This document shows positions 40,172-48,675 of a stretch of 64,000 nt of DNA, one piece after another. How positions within the stretch are numbered: the stretch's first letter is position 1; the number at the start of each line of letters is the position of its first letter. The notes below the pieces were generated by a model. It was not told where the DNA came from. It saw only the letters and a program-made list of their open reading frames with translations, and ran no database searches. A program made the translations under genes and the position numbers. Origin of the DNA: an uncultured Armatimonadota bacterium (GTDB lineage: Bacteria; Armatimonadota; Fimbriimonadia; Fimbriimonadales; Fimbriimonadaceae); the NCBI GenBank assembly GCA_903927345.1, contig CAIYMO010000031.1, positions 87,767-151,766 on the forward strand, written 5' to 3'.

Positions 40172-41457
40172 AGCCCTTCAAAAAAGTCCTCGCGGTCTCC
40201 GGAGTCATCCTCCTCACCATCTTCACAATCGCCGGGGTCGCCTACGCCCTCACCGACATCCCCTCCACCGCCTCAAAACTTGGCCACTACGAAGCAAAAG
40301 CGCGCGCGGTCGGACTCTTTGTCACCACTCAGGAATACATCGACTCGATCACCGTCCCTGAAAAAGACAACTCCGCCAGCATCATGGCGCCCATTCTCGA
40401 GCGCTTCAAAGCTAAATACAAGGACGTCGAGTTCGAAAATCGCCGAAAAAACACCATCGATCGCCCCACCATCCTCGCCGCCTACAAAGACACCGGCCCC
40501 GATTGGAAGCAAATCGACGAAGCGACAAAGTTCAAATACTGCATCTTCCCCCGCGACCGAACCCGCTTCGCATTCACCCTCTTCCCCGAGTTCGCTTCTT
40601 ACAAACTAGTCGTACGCCTCCTCTGCCTCCGCGCACAAGTGGCGATCGAACAAAACGACCACTCACTTGCCGAGGAATGCTGGAACCGAGCCGCCCGACT
40701 CTCGCTCATGGTAGATGACGAACCGATCCTCATCGGCATGCTCGTCCGCATCTCCTGCGCCCACATCATCGAGGAATCCATCCGGAAGCAGCTCATTGCG
40801 AACGGCAATAACCCGCAAGTCCGTGCCGCCGCGTGGCAGGCCCTCGAAACCCTCGATAAGCCCCACGAGTTCTTCGCAGCGATGCGGTACGAGCATCTCA
40901 ACACCATCCAAAACCTCGAGTCCATCTTCCAGCCTCCGGCGTTCAAATCCGAAGACGGAGACATTTACGCCAGCGACATGAGTCTGCGCATTTACTCCAA
41001 AATTCCGCGCATCCGAGAGGCATCCCTCGCCAACGTGCACATGCTCATTGCGGGCTACTTCGAGCGAGTTGATAAAGGTGACTTCGAGTTTCAAAGCATT
41101 ACCGCGGCCGAAGCATGGCACGCCTCTGTCCCCAAAACGAGCCCCAGCTTCATCCTCCTCGAAATGATCCGCCCCGAACTCTACAACGCCGGAAAAGCCG
41201 TCGGAAGGGAATACTCCAGGCGAAACACCTTGATGCAAGCCATCAAACTTCTCGAAAATCCAACCCTTACAAGCCTCCCCATCAAGGGTCGCTACGCGCT
41301 GGACAGCGACGGCAAGCCGCTCCGCCTCATCAAAAAACAAAGAAGCCTAGTGATCTACTCACTAGGCCCCAATGATGCCGACGACGGCGGAATCCTCGAA
41401 GTCCCCAAATCGGGCACGTCACAAGACTACGACTTCGGCCTCACAATTCCCCGCTAA
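40168..41457 (+). CDS. Membrane-anchored protein of the same family (copy 3)
   Basis: Copy 3 (429 residues) again begins with an ATGA overlap. Anchor VLAVSGVILLTIFTIAGVAYAL is followed by DIPSTASKLGHYEAKARAVGLFVTTQEYIDSITVPEKDNSASIM. The DDEPILIGMLVRISCAHIIEESIRKQL helix and the tail KGRYALDSDGKPLRLIKK, VIYSLGPNDADDGG are kept, though NGAPLL has drifted to NSASIM. The stop is only 3 nt before the convergent pdxS stop. The shared EAKA...GLF...VP block is the most conserved part of all family members. Confidence 0.75.
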   Translation: MKPFKKVLAVSGVILLTIFTIAGVAYALTDIPSTASKLGHYEAKARAVGLFVTTQEYIDSITVPEKDNSASIMAPILERFKAKYKDVEFENRRKNTIDRPTILAAYKDTGPDWKQIDEATKFKYCIFPRDRTRFAFTLFPEFASYKLVVRLLCLRAQVAIEQNDHSLAEECWNRAARLSLMVDDEPILIGMLVRISCAHIIEESIRKQLIANGNNPQVRAAAWQALETLDKPHEFFAAMRYEHLNTIQNLESIFQPPAFKSEDGDIYASDMSLRIYSKIPRIREASLANVHMLIAGYFERVDKGDFEFQSITAAEAWHASVPKTSPSFILLEMIRPELYNAGKAVGREYSRRNTLMQAIKLLENPTLTSLPIKGRYALDSDGKPLRLIKKQRSLVIYSLGPNDADDGGILEVPKSGTSQDYDFGLTIPR

Positions 41458-41460
41458 GCG

Positions 41461-42342
41461 TTACCAGCCGCGAGTCGCGAGCTGCTCCGAAGGAAGCAAC
41501 GAATCGCAGTTAATCCCAACCATCGGCTCGCCGAGGTTCTTGCTAATCTCCGCAAGCTTCTTCGCATCCTGATAAAACAGAACCGACTCAACAATCGCCT
41601 TCGCTCGCTTCGCCGGATCGCCGCTCTTGAAGATTCCCGAGCCAACAAATACCGTCTCCGCGCCGAGCTTCATCATCAAAGCCGCGTCCGCTGGAGTCGC
41701 GATTCCGCCTGCCGAGAAGTTAGGAACCGGAAGCTTGCCCAGCGCGTGGACCTCGCGGATCAATTCCAAAGGAGCCTGGTGCTCCTTCGCCAAAACGTAA
41801 AGCTCATCTTCTCGAGCGTTATGAACAAGGCGAATCTCCGCCATGATCGTGCGCATGTGCCGAACAGCTTCGACAACGTCGCCCGTCCCGGCCTCGCCCT
41901 TCGTCCGAATCATCGCCGCACCCTCGGCGCAACGCCGCAGAGCCTCGCCCAAGTTTCGCGCGCCACAAACGAATGGAACCGTGAACGCATGCTTGTCGAT
42001 GTGGTTCGCGTGGTCAGCCGGAGTCAAAACTTCGCTCTCATCAACGAAGTCGACCTCAAGCGCCTCCAAAATCTCCGCCTCAACAAAGTGCCCAATCCGA
42101 GCCTTCGCCATAACCGGGATCGAAACCGTCTCTTTAATGCCCAGAATCATCTCTGGGTCGCTCATGCGCGAAACGCCGCCGTCGCGTCGAATGTCAGCCG
42201 GAACTCGCTCGAGTGCCATGACCGCAACCGCGCCCGCGTCTTCCGCAATCCGAGCCTGCTCAGGGTTCACGACGTCCATAATAACGCCCCCCTTCAGCAT
42301 CTCCGCCAGCCCAACTTTCTCGCGCCAAGTCTTCAAACTCAT
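41461..42342 (-). CDS. pdxS: Pyridoxal 5'-phosphate synthase PdxS
   Basis: A 293-residue Pdx[98 protein letters not shown] and [16 protein letters not shown]. It makes PLP from ribose 5-phosphate, glyceraldehyde 3-phosphate and ammonia with PdxT, which is not nearby. The start is the ATG at 42342, matching the usual PdxS length. A TATCCT hexamer ends 7 nt before it. The open frame to 42420 is not needed. It sits between the two halves of the paralogous family. Confidence 0.96.
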   Translation of the reverse strand: MSLKTWREKVGLAEMLKGGVIMDVVNPEQARIAEDAGAVAVMALERVPADIRRDGGVSRMSDPEMILGIKETVSIPVMAKARIGHFVEAEILEALEVDFVDESEVLTPADHANHIDKHAFTVPFVCGARNLGEALRRCAEGAAMIRTKGEAGTGDVVEAVRHMRTIMAEIRLVHNAREDELYVLAKEHQAPLELIREVHALGKLPVPNFSAGGIATPADAALMMKLGAETVFVGSGIFKSGDPAKRAKAIVESVLFYQDAKKLAEISKNLGEPMVGINCDSLLPSEQLATRGW

Positions 42343-42426
42343 GGTGTAAAGGATACCTTTCGAGGCAACCAGCGACCTGGACCGCACCTCAGTGCCTAAG
42401 GTTCGAACTGTTGCTCCCACTTCTTC

Positions 42427-43581
42427 CTACGGAAGTTTTGCCAAGGTCTTCTGCAACGTCGCTATGGCTTTGTTAATCCTCTGAGCATCCTCGGCCACAA
42501 ACGGATGCCAAGGAGACCACGCGGTCGCCGTAGCGTAGCCGAAATGTCTCTGCCGACCGTCAAGGCGGACTCGAAACATGAATTGATCTTCGAGACTCTT
42601 TGGAGGATTTGCCTTAAGTTGTTCGTAGCCATACGAGGCAATGTCCATGGCAGTCGACTTCCATGCCCGCTCTATCCGGGGATATTTTCTCCACTTCGCC
42701 CATTCGGTGAACTGAGTATCCGAAGGAAGAATTCCCATATCCTCAAACACCTTTTGCGCGGGAAAACTCGGATCACACACTTGAAACATCGAAGCGAGTT
42801 CTACTTTGAGCCGAAATTCAGCTCCCTGATCCATCGGATTAGTCGCCAATAACTCTTCCGCATACTTGACGAGTGCGGCGTTCGGTCCTCGTAAGTTGAG
42901 CATATCGTCCACGTTGAGCATCTCCTTACTCAATATCCTGCTGGCAATCATCGCCGGAAAGTCAGACTCATAGTTGTCGGTGACGTGGGTTCGCAGCCAC
43001 GCGACGTCCTTCAGCAACCGCAACGCCTCTGCCATGTCCTGGGTAACCAAAGCCGTGTCCAGGGTGTTGTCTGCAACGAGTCGGTAGTAGGAGTACTCGG
43101 GAACCAACATGCCGTAGCCTTCCCGAAAGTCTCGGGGAATGCGCAGAACATGTTCGTCGCGAAGCGGAGCGACCCGCTTCCAAAACTCGACCAGAGCCCG
43201 ATCATTCCCTGGTAGAGTCGTCTGCGCGGGTGTTGGCCGGCCGTTCGCCTTGTAGCCCGCTTTATAGTCTTCTTCTGAATTCTTCACGAGTGCGCGTTGA
43301 TAATCGACCAGCGCAGCGCGAAGCAATTCGCCACCGGCACTTGCAGACGGCACGTTGTATTCGCGATTCAACTCCTCAGCTGTCGCAAAAAGCCCATACT
43401 TCCGGCACTTCTCTTCTCCTTCGCGGTAAGCGGATATCGCCGATCCGATCCCCGTCACCCGCTCGAAAATCGCAATCCCTAGCCCAACAAGCCCGAGGAC
43501 GATGACGAGCGGAATCACAACGATTTTCAGCAAGTTGTTGTTGGCCGTCTTATCCACGACAATCCAGACGGGCTCGGTCAC
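42427..43581 (-). CDS. Divergent member of the paralogous membrane-anchored family (copy 4)
   Basis: A 384-residue protein with anchor IVVIPLVIVLGLVGLGIAIF and then the family block EGEEKCRKYGLFATAEELNREYNVPSASAGGELLRAAL. The helical middle is recognisably similar in plan (GYGMLVPEYSYYRLVADNTLDTALVTQDMAEALRLLKDVAWLR). The C-terminus lacks the DSDG...YS.G..DDGG unit of copies 1-3 and instead ends RVRLDGRQRHFGYATATAWSP. The start is GTG. It lies 58 nt downstream of copy 5 on the same strand. Confidence 0.65.
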   Translation of the reverse strand: MTEPVWIVVDKTANNNLLKIVVIPLVIVLGLVGLGIAIFERVTGIGSAISAYREGEEKCRKYGLFATAEELNREYNVPSASAGGELLRAALVDYQRALVKNSEEDYKAGYKANGRPTPAQTTLPGNDRALVEFWKRVAPLRDEHVLRIPRDFREGYGMLVPEYSYYRLVADNTLDTALVTQDMAEALRLLKDVAWLRTHVTDNYESDFPAMIASRILSKEMLNVDDMLNLRGPNAALVKYAEELLATNPMDQGAEFRLKVELASMFQVCDPSFPAQKVFEDMGILPSDTQFTEWAKWRKYPRIERAWKSTAMDIASYGYEQLKANPPKSLEDQFMFRVRLDGRQRHFGYATATAWSPWHPFVAEDAQRINKAIATLQKTLAKLP

Positions 43582-43639
43582 CCAGATAGTTCGCCTAGAG
43601 TTTTTGCCCAGCTCACCAAGCAGTGGCGATCAACACGTC

Positions 43640-44779
43640 CTACTGTGCCATCGCCTTCCGCAATTCCTCACGAATCGCCGGCAACTCCGGAGCGCCAACC
43701 CCGCTGAAAGACGACAGTCGAGCCCAAGGCAATGAAGGCAGATACCCTGCTGCAAACCGCACATTATCCGCCTGCTCACTCGCCAGTTGATACTCCTCAA
43801 CAAAGTGAAACTCCTGAGCATCGCAAAGCTCTTTGAGCTTCAACGAAGTATCGATCGCTGTCGACTTCCAAGCATTCTGGAACATCCCAATCGGTTGCAA
43901 TTTGATCCACAGTTGCCCATCCATATCCTCGTCCTTTAAGCCCAAATCCCGAGCAAGTGCCCGAATGTCCTTAGCACTCACCATGTGGAGGTCGTTGTAC
44001 AGCTGAACCTTGCGCGTAATTGTCAAATTCTTAAAGCTCGCCTCTGCTGAGAGGCACCTCAACGCGAGACTTCTAAGCGACCCTTGAAGCCGCTTCTTGT
44101 TGGCCAACATTGTGAACACCCTTAGTTCTCGCCTGATCATTCGCTCATCTTCAATCAGGGCCAGGTCCGAAGCAAAGTTGTCCTGGGCTACCTTTCTGAG
44201 CACCTCCGCGCGAGCAAACTGGAGCGCCGCATCCGCTGTTTTCCCCTCCATTGCCAGCCAAAAGGCGTCTCCCAGTATCCGATATGCAAGGTTGTTCAGA
44301 GCAAAGATCTCGGTCATCACCGCCGCGTGCCCCTGCCGAAAGTCGTATCGAAATCGTACGTGATCCGCCTTCAAAAGTGGCTCCGCTTTCGCCCAAATCT
44401 CAGTCACTAACCGGCGATTTTCTATCACCGACGGATCGGACGATTTCAAATTGCGAGACAGCGGCCAAACACGATACTCGCCATACCGCTTCGTCCCTTC
44501 CTCTCCCCCCGACTCCTTCTCAAACTCTTTCAGTAAGGACGCAAACGCTGGCCCGCCATTCCGCCGATCTGGAACGTAGTACGCCCCCGCTAGCTCATCC
44601 GCCGTCGCAATCAAGCAAAGTTCCTTCGCCTTAGCCTCCCGCTCCCGGAGGTCACCCAAGGCATCAAACATTCCTGTCATCTTGAGCCCGACCATCAGCC
44701 CCACCGACGACAGCCCAAAGAACCACGCCCCCGAGATCAGCAGAATCCTTCCAAACTTGGAGCGCACTTTCAGACCCAT
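43640..44779 (-). CDS. Divergent member of the paralogous membrane-anchored family (copy 5)
   Basis: A 379-residue protein with anchor ILLISGAWFFGLSSVGLMVGL and family block EREAKAKELCLIATADELAGAYYVPDRRNGGPAFASLLKEF. The middle helix HAAVMTEIFALNNLAYRILGDAFWLAMEGKTADAALQFARAEVLRK parallels the equivalent part of copy 4. No recognised domain. The tail unit of copies 1-3 is absent. TACAAT ends 8 nt before the ATG, so it starts the minus-strand pair. Confidence 0.65.
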   Translation of the reverse strand: MGLKVRSKFGRILLISGAWFFGLSSVGLMVGLKMTGMFDALGDLREREAKAKELCLIATADELAGAYYVPDRRNGGPAFASLLKEFEKESGGEEGTKRYGEYRVWPLSRNLKSSDPSVIENRRLVTEIWAKAEPLLKADHVRFRYDFRQGHAAVMTEIFALNNLAYRILGDAFWLAMEGKTADAALQFARAEVLRKVAQDNFASDLALIEDERMIRRELRVFTMLANKKRLQGSLRSLALRCLSAEASFKNLTITRKVQLYNDLHMVSAKDIRALARDLGLKDEDMDGQLWIKLQPIGMFQNAWKSTAIDTSLKLKELCDAQEFHFVEEYQLASEQADNVRFAAGYLPSLPWARLSSFSGVGAPELPAIREELRKAMAQ

Positions 44780-44942
44780 ACACCCTCATTGTATCGACTT
44801 ACCGGGGAAGTGGTTGACAACCGGTCGGCTTTGCGCCGATTAAGTGATAACCGCAAGTTTAGACAGTGAGAAGTAAATTCGGCACTTTCGCCAAAACCGC
44901 CAACTTCCACGCGTTCACTCCATTCGACCAGACTCTCAACTG

Positions 44943-44948
44943 TAAACT
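44943..44948 (+). promoter_or_regulatory. TAAACT, 7 nt before TTG 44956
   Basis: TAAACT is followed by AAACCTC and a TTG that begins a protein matching the usual N-terminus of THUMP-like methyltransferases. The element lies inside the longer open frame from GTG 44866, so it decides the start in favour of 44956. Confidence 0.55.
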
Positions 44949-44955
44949 AAACCTC

Positions 44956-46068
44956 TTGCTCCACCTTGATGCCCTCGCCGACGCTCCGTCCCTGACGCCC
45001 AAGCAACTCGCCACTAAACACGGCGACGAGGCCGCGCGCTGGGCACAGCTCCAACTCGAGCTGCGAAAACGGGCGACTAAGAAATTCGGTGAGCTTTCTA
45101 CTCAGATGCTCTTCGAGCGAGAAGCCCTCGAGCAAGCGACCAGCCTCGGCGTCGCCCGCTACCACGCCAGCCAGTTCCCCCAAGGCGCACCCGTCATCGA
45201 CCTCACCGCTGGTCTCGGCGGCGACACCCTCGCCCTGTCCGAACGCGGCCCTGTAGTCGCCTATGAAAACGATCCCGCCAGAGCCGAACTCCTAGAGTTC
45301 AACCTCAAACAGTTCGCCGCCACCCACACGGACGTCAAACCCGCCGATGGTCTAAACGCCCTGCTCAACGACTCGACCCCGGCTCTCCATATCTGGGCCG
45401 ACCCCGATCGTCGCGCCCCCGACGGCCGGCGTCTCACCCGACCCGAGGACTACTCGCCCGACCCCGCTGAGCTCGCCGCAAAACTCAAAGACTGCAAACT
45501 CGCCGGAATCAAACTCTCCCCCCTCCTCCCCGACGAATACCTGGAGAGCCTAGGCGGCAGCCTCGAGTTCATCTCCTACCAAGGCGAATGCCTCGAAGCC
45601 ATCATCTGGCTCGGAACCGAAAACACCAAACCCAAACGCCAAGCCGTCATCCTCAAACCCAATCTCAACCCCATCGGGATTGAAGCCTCCGACGACTACC
45701 TGGCAGCCACCGGAACCCCCAAACAGTTCATCCACGACTGCGACCCCGCTGTCGTCCGAGCCCACTGCCTGCCAACCTTTGGTTTCCACCAACTCGGCAA
45801 CTCGGTCGGCTACCTAACCTCCGATTCCCCCGAGCCTTCCCCCGGCTACCGCACCTACCGGGTTCTCGCAACGACGACTCAAAACAAAGTCAAGGCAGAG
45901 CTAAGGAAACTTGATGCGTACGCCTTTGAAATTAAACAGCGGGGAACCAAACTCGACCTGGCAAGAATGTTGAAAGAGCTTGGAACCACTGGCAAGCGCC
46001 CAATTTCGTTGATTTCCTTCTCATTTGATAAGCATTTAAGGCTCGTCCTTACCGAGCAGTTAGGATAA
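44956..46068 (+). CDS. Class I SAM-dependent methyltransferase with THUMP-like C-terminal domain
   Basis: A 370-residue protein. The N-terminal helical part (QLELRKRATKKFGELSTQMLFEREALEQATSLGVARYHASQF) precedes the SAM-binding motif VIDLTAGLGGDTLALSER, then AYENDPARAELLEFNLKQF and WADPDRRAPDGRR. A C-terminal THUMP-like domain ends in SISFSFDKHLRLVLTEQ-like sequence (KRPISLISFSFDKHLRL). Substrate unknown, possibly RNA. The frame is open to GTG 44866, but homologues start about 25 residues before RKRA, which fits TTG 44956. Confidence 0.82.
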   Translation: MLHLDALADAPSLTPKQLATKHGDEAARWAQLQLELRKRATKKFGELSTQMLFEREALEQATSLGVARYHASQFPQGAPVIDLTAGLGGDTLALSERGPVVAYENDPARAELLEFNLKQFAATHTDVKPADGLNALLNDSTPALHIWADPDRRAPDGRRLTRPEDYSPDPAELAAKLKDCKLAGIKLSPLLPDEYLESLGGSLEFISYQGECLEAIIWLGTENTKPKRQAVILKPNLNPIGIEASDDYLAATGTPKQFIHDCDPAVVRAHCLPTFGFHQLGNSVGYLTSDSPEPSPGYRTYRVLATTTQNKVKAELRKLDAYAFEIKQRGTKLDLARMLKELGTTGKRPISLISFSFDKHLRLVLTEQLG

Positions 46069-46078
46069 AATCGCACGA

Positions 46079-46402
46079 ATGCCACAATTTCTCTTGGAGC
46101 TCGGGTTAAACCGCCCGGCAATGACTGAGGAACCGACTGATGCCGAACTCGCTCTTGTCATTAAGCACTTCGCATATTGGCAAGATCTCGTTCAACAAGG
46201 GAAAGCACTCGTCGTGGGGCGCACGCAAGATGAATGTCCAAACGGATACACGATATTCATCGCTGACAACGAGGAACACGCAGAACTGATCGCAGAGCGA
46301 GACCCTGCTGTTGGAAGAGTTTTCAACTATGTTGTTCGTCCCTATAAAGTGTCCTTTATTGGTGACTTGACTGCCTTTAGACCGGAATCCAACCTGAAAT
46401 AA
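46079..46402 (+). CDS. YCII-related domain protein
   Basis: A 107-residue protein with the YCII ferredoxin-like pattern: FLLELGLNRP near the start, LALVIKHFAYWQDLVQQGKALVVGRT, GYTIFIADNEEHAELIAERDPAV and a final strand ending in YVVRPYKV. YCII proteins are small, often His/Asp active-site enzymes of unclear substrate. It is a short gene between the methyltransferase (10 nt) and mlaE (18 nt). TAAAAT ends 7 nt before the ATG. Confidence 0.8.
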   Translation: MPQFLLELGLNRPAMTEEPTDAELALVIKHFAYWQDLVQQGKALVVGRTQDECPNGYTIFIADNEEHAELIAERDPAVGRVFNYVVRPYKVSFIGDLTAFRPESNLK

Positions 46403-46420
46403 CCTGATACAATCACTGGG

Positions 46421-47188
46421 ATGAACGCTCTTCTCAGCCCAGTAACTCGGCAATTAGAGCCAATCTTGTCGTTCATCGGAGAAGTCGCAATTCTCGTCGC
46501 AGATGCCTTCAAACGACTCTTCACCGGCCGGATCGAAGTCAAAGAAACGATCAATCAAATGGCGTTCGTCGGAGTCAACTCCGTTCCCATCGTCGCCCTC
46601 ACCGGTTTCTTCAGCGGAGCCGTCTTCAGTCTCTATCTCAGCACCTTCCTTAACCGCTATGGCGCCGGTTCATTCGTCGGAGCAACCGTCGCTCTCTCCA
46701 TGATCCGGGAGATCGGACCCGTGCTTGCCGGAATCATGGTCGCCGCTCGCTGTGGCTCAGCAATGGCTGCCCAAATTGGAACCATGCAAGTCACCGAGCA
46801 AGTTGACGCGCTCAGAATGCTCAGCGTCCATCCAACCAACTACCTGGTCATCCCCCGAATGGTCGCTAGCATCTTCATGCTCCCCATCCTTGCCATGATC
46901 TGCATGAGCATCGGCGTCGGAGGAGGACTCTTGATCGCCATGTCCGAAAACATCGCGCCCGGCACCTACCTCACCTCTATCACCCAGTTCGTCAAGCCCG
47001 AAGACATCATCAAAGGTCTCGTCAAAGCTCCCGTCTTCGGTCTTATTATCAGCATCGTGGCGTGCCAGCAAGGAATGCGTACCTCTAACGGAGCCGTCGG
47101 AGTTGGCCGAGCCACCACCAATTCAGTCGTCATCAGCATGGTGCTGGTCTACGTCGCAAACTTCCTCATCGCCCAACTCACGAACTAG
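46421..47188 (+). CDS. mlaE: MlaE/YrbE-type ABC transporter permease
   Basis: A 255-residue permease with about five membrane helices. It carries the MlaE motifs VPIVALTGFFSGAVFSLYLSTFLNRYGAGSFVGATVALSMIREIGPVLAGIMVAARCGSAMAAQIGTMQVTEQVDALRMLSVHP. This family moves phospholipids (or other lipids) across the envelope with an ATPase (MlaF) and a membrane MCE protein (MlaD). Neither partner is in the window. TACAAT ends 7 nt before the ATG. Confidence 0.92.
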   Translation: MNALLSPVTRQLEPILSFIGEVAILVADAFKRLFTGRIEVKETINQMAFVGVNSVPIVALTGFFSGAVFSLYLSTFLNRYGAGSFVGATVALSMIREIGPVLAGIMVAARCGSAMAAQIGTMQVTEQVDALRMLSVHPTNYLVIPRMVASIFMLPILAMICMSIGVGGGLLIAMSENIAPGTYLTSITQFVKPEDIIKGLVKAPVFGLIISIVACQQGMRTSNGAVGVGRATTNSVVISMVLVYVANFLIAQLTN

Positions 47189-47254
47189 TTCTCTGGCCGC
47201 CGCGTCCGAGCGAAGTCTAGCAATCCAAGACCCAATCCAGGCTAAACTCCGGGC

Positions 47255-48619
47255 ATGTTCTTAGCCGCGCTCATCATTGCCCCTAAACTCCAGGTCGAGC
47301 CCAAACTGAACCAAATCATCGCCCTCAGCAAGTCTGACAACCAAGTGATGAACCATCTCCGAGAGCTCTGCTACGGAATCGGCCCCCGCGTCACCGGCTC
47401 CCCGCAGCTGACGAAAGCCGAGAACTGGGCCCTCGCTAAGTTCAAATCCTTTGGCTACGCAAACGCACACCTCGAAAAGTGGGCAGACATCCCCGTCGGC
47501 TTCTCGCGCGGCCCAAACAACTCCGCGCGAATGCTTGAGCCATTTCAAAGCGAAGTTAAGTTCAGCAGCAACTGCTGGATGCCCGGAACCAACGGACCCC
47601 TGAAAGGTCACGTCGTCTTCGCACCAAACACACTGGCAGAATTCAACAAGGTCAAGTCCAAGCTGAACGGCGCATGGGTGCTCGCCGGAGCTCCGGTCAC
47701 CATGCGCGGAGCGCAATCAACAAGCGAAGACGCCGCCGTTCGCAAAGCAATCGAGGCAGCAGGAATCAACGGCTTCGTCTACGGCGCAAAGGACGACCAC
47801 CTCCACGCTCACGGCACCTGGAAGGACAAAGACTTCACCAAACGACCAACCACCCGAGAACTCACCATTCGCCGAGAAGACTGGGATCGCCTCGCGCGAA
47901 ACGTCAACTTCGGCCGAAAGACCGTCGCCGAGTTCAGCATGGACCACATCTGGCACAAGGGCCCAGTAGCCGTCCACAATGTCGTCGCTGAACTCAAGGG
48001 CACCGAAAAGCCCGACGAAGTCATCGTAATCGGCGGCCACCTCGACAGCTGGGACGCACCAGGATCCCAAGGCGCCTCCGACAACGGAACCGGATCCAGC
48101 TCAACCTTAGAAGCTGCCCGCCTCCTCATGAAGAGCGGCCTGAAGCCCAAGCGAACGATCCGTTTCATCCTCTGGGGCGGAGAAGAGCAAGGTCTCCTTG
48201 GGTCGACTGAATATGTCCGACAGCACGAAAGCGAACTCTCCAAGGTCAGCGCTTGCGTCGTCGATGATGGCGGATCAAACTACGAAAATGGATGCTCCGG
48301 AATCGCAGCCTGGCAGCCCTTCTTCCAGCCTGCCTTCGATGCCATGACCGCCGCATTCCCCGATATGCCGATGACCTTCCGACCCGTCGAAAAGTACAAC
48401 GCCAGCGGAGGAAGCGACCAAGCCAGCTTCAACGCAAAGGGAATCCCTGCCTTCTTCATGGGCAAAGCCGGAACCCAAAAATACGGACACATCTGGCACA
48501 CCCAATACGATCGCTACGAGGAAGTCGTACCGACCTATCTGCGCCAAGTAAGCACCAGCATGGCGGTCACCGCCTTCACCCTGGCAAGCGCCGACACAAT
48601 GCTGCCACGGCAGAAGTAA
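47255..48619 (+). CDS. M28 family zinc aminopeptidase
   Basis: A 454-residue M28 peptidase, probably secreted (short hydrophobic start MFLAALIIAP). Zinc ligands and catalytic residues are visible in order: IGGHLDSWD (His/Asp), GASDNGTGSSSTLEAAR (bridging Asp), ILWGGEEQGLLGS (catalytic Glu and ligand Glu), VVDDGGSN and HIWHTQYD (final His). A protease-associated-like insertion lies between residues ~110 and 230. It removes N-terminal amino acids from peptides, consistent with a scavenging lifestyle. TAAACT ends 6 nt before the ATG. Confidence 0.9.
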   Translation: MFLAALIIAPKLQVEPKLNQIIALSKSDNQVMNHLRELCYGIGPRVTGSPQLTKAENWALAKFKSFGYANAHLEKWADIPVGFSRGPNNSARMLEPFQSEVKFSSNCWMPGTNGPLKGHVVFAPNTLAEFNKVKSKLNGAWVLAGAPVTMRGAQSTSEDAAVRKAIEAAGINGFVYGAKDDHLHAHGTWKDKDFTKRPTTRELTIRREDWDRLARNVNFGRKTVAEFSMDHIWHKGPVAVHNVVAELKGTEKPDEVIVIGGHLDSWDAPGSQGASDNGTGSSSTLEAARLLMKSGLKPKRTIRFILWGGEEQGLLGSTEYVRQHESELSKVSACVVDDGGSNYENGCSGIAAWQPFFQPAFDAMTAAFPDMPMTFRPVEKYNASGGSDQASFNAKGIPAFFMGKAGTQKYGHIWHTQYDRYEEVVPTYLRQVSTSMAVTAFTLASADTMLPRQK

Positions 48620-48629
48620 CAATCGAAGC

Positions 48630-48655
48630 CCTCCTACCTGCTCCTAGGTAGGAGG
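48630..48655. terminator. 10-bp hairpin after the M28 gene, just before ppc promoter
   Basis: CCTCCTACCT and AGGTAGGAGG flank a GCTCCT loop, 11 nt after the M28 stop. No T-run follows. GATAAT (48664-48669), the likely -10 of ppc, starts 9 nt downstream, so the hairpin occupies what would be the ppc -35 region. Confidence 0.55.
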
Positions 48656-48675
48656 AACTCAGCGATAATAAAGGG

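Noticed and set aside
44866..44955. GTG 44866 as the methyltransferase start
   Set aside because: Extra 30 residues do not match the family and the promoter-like element lies within them.
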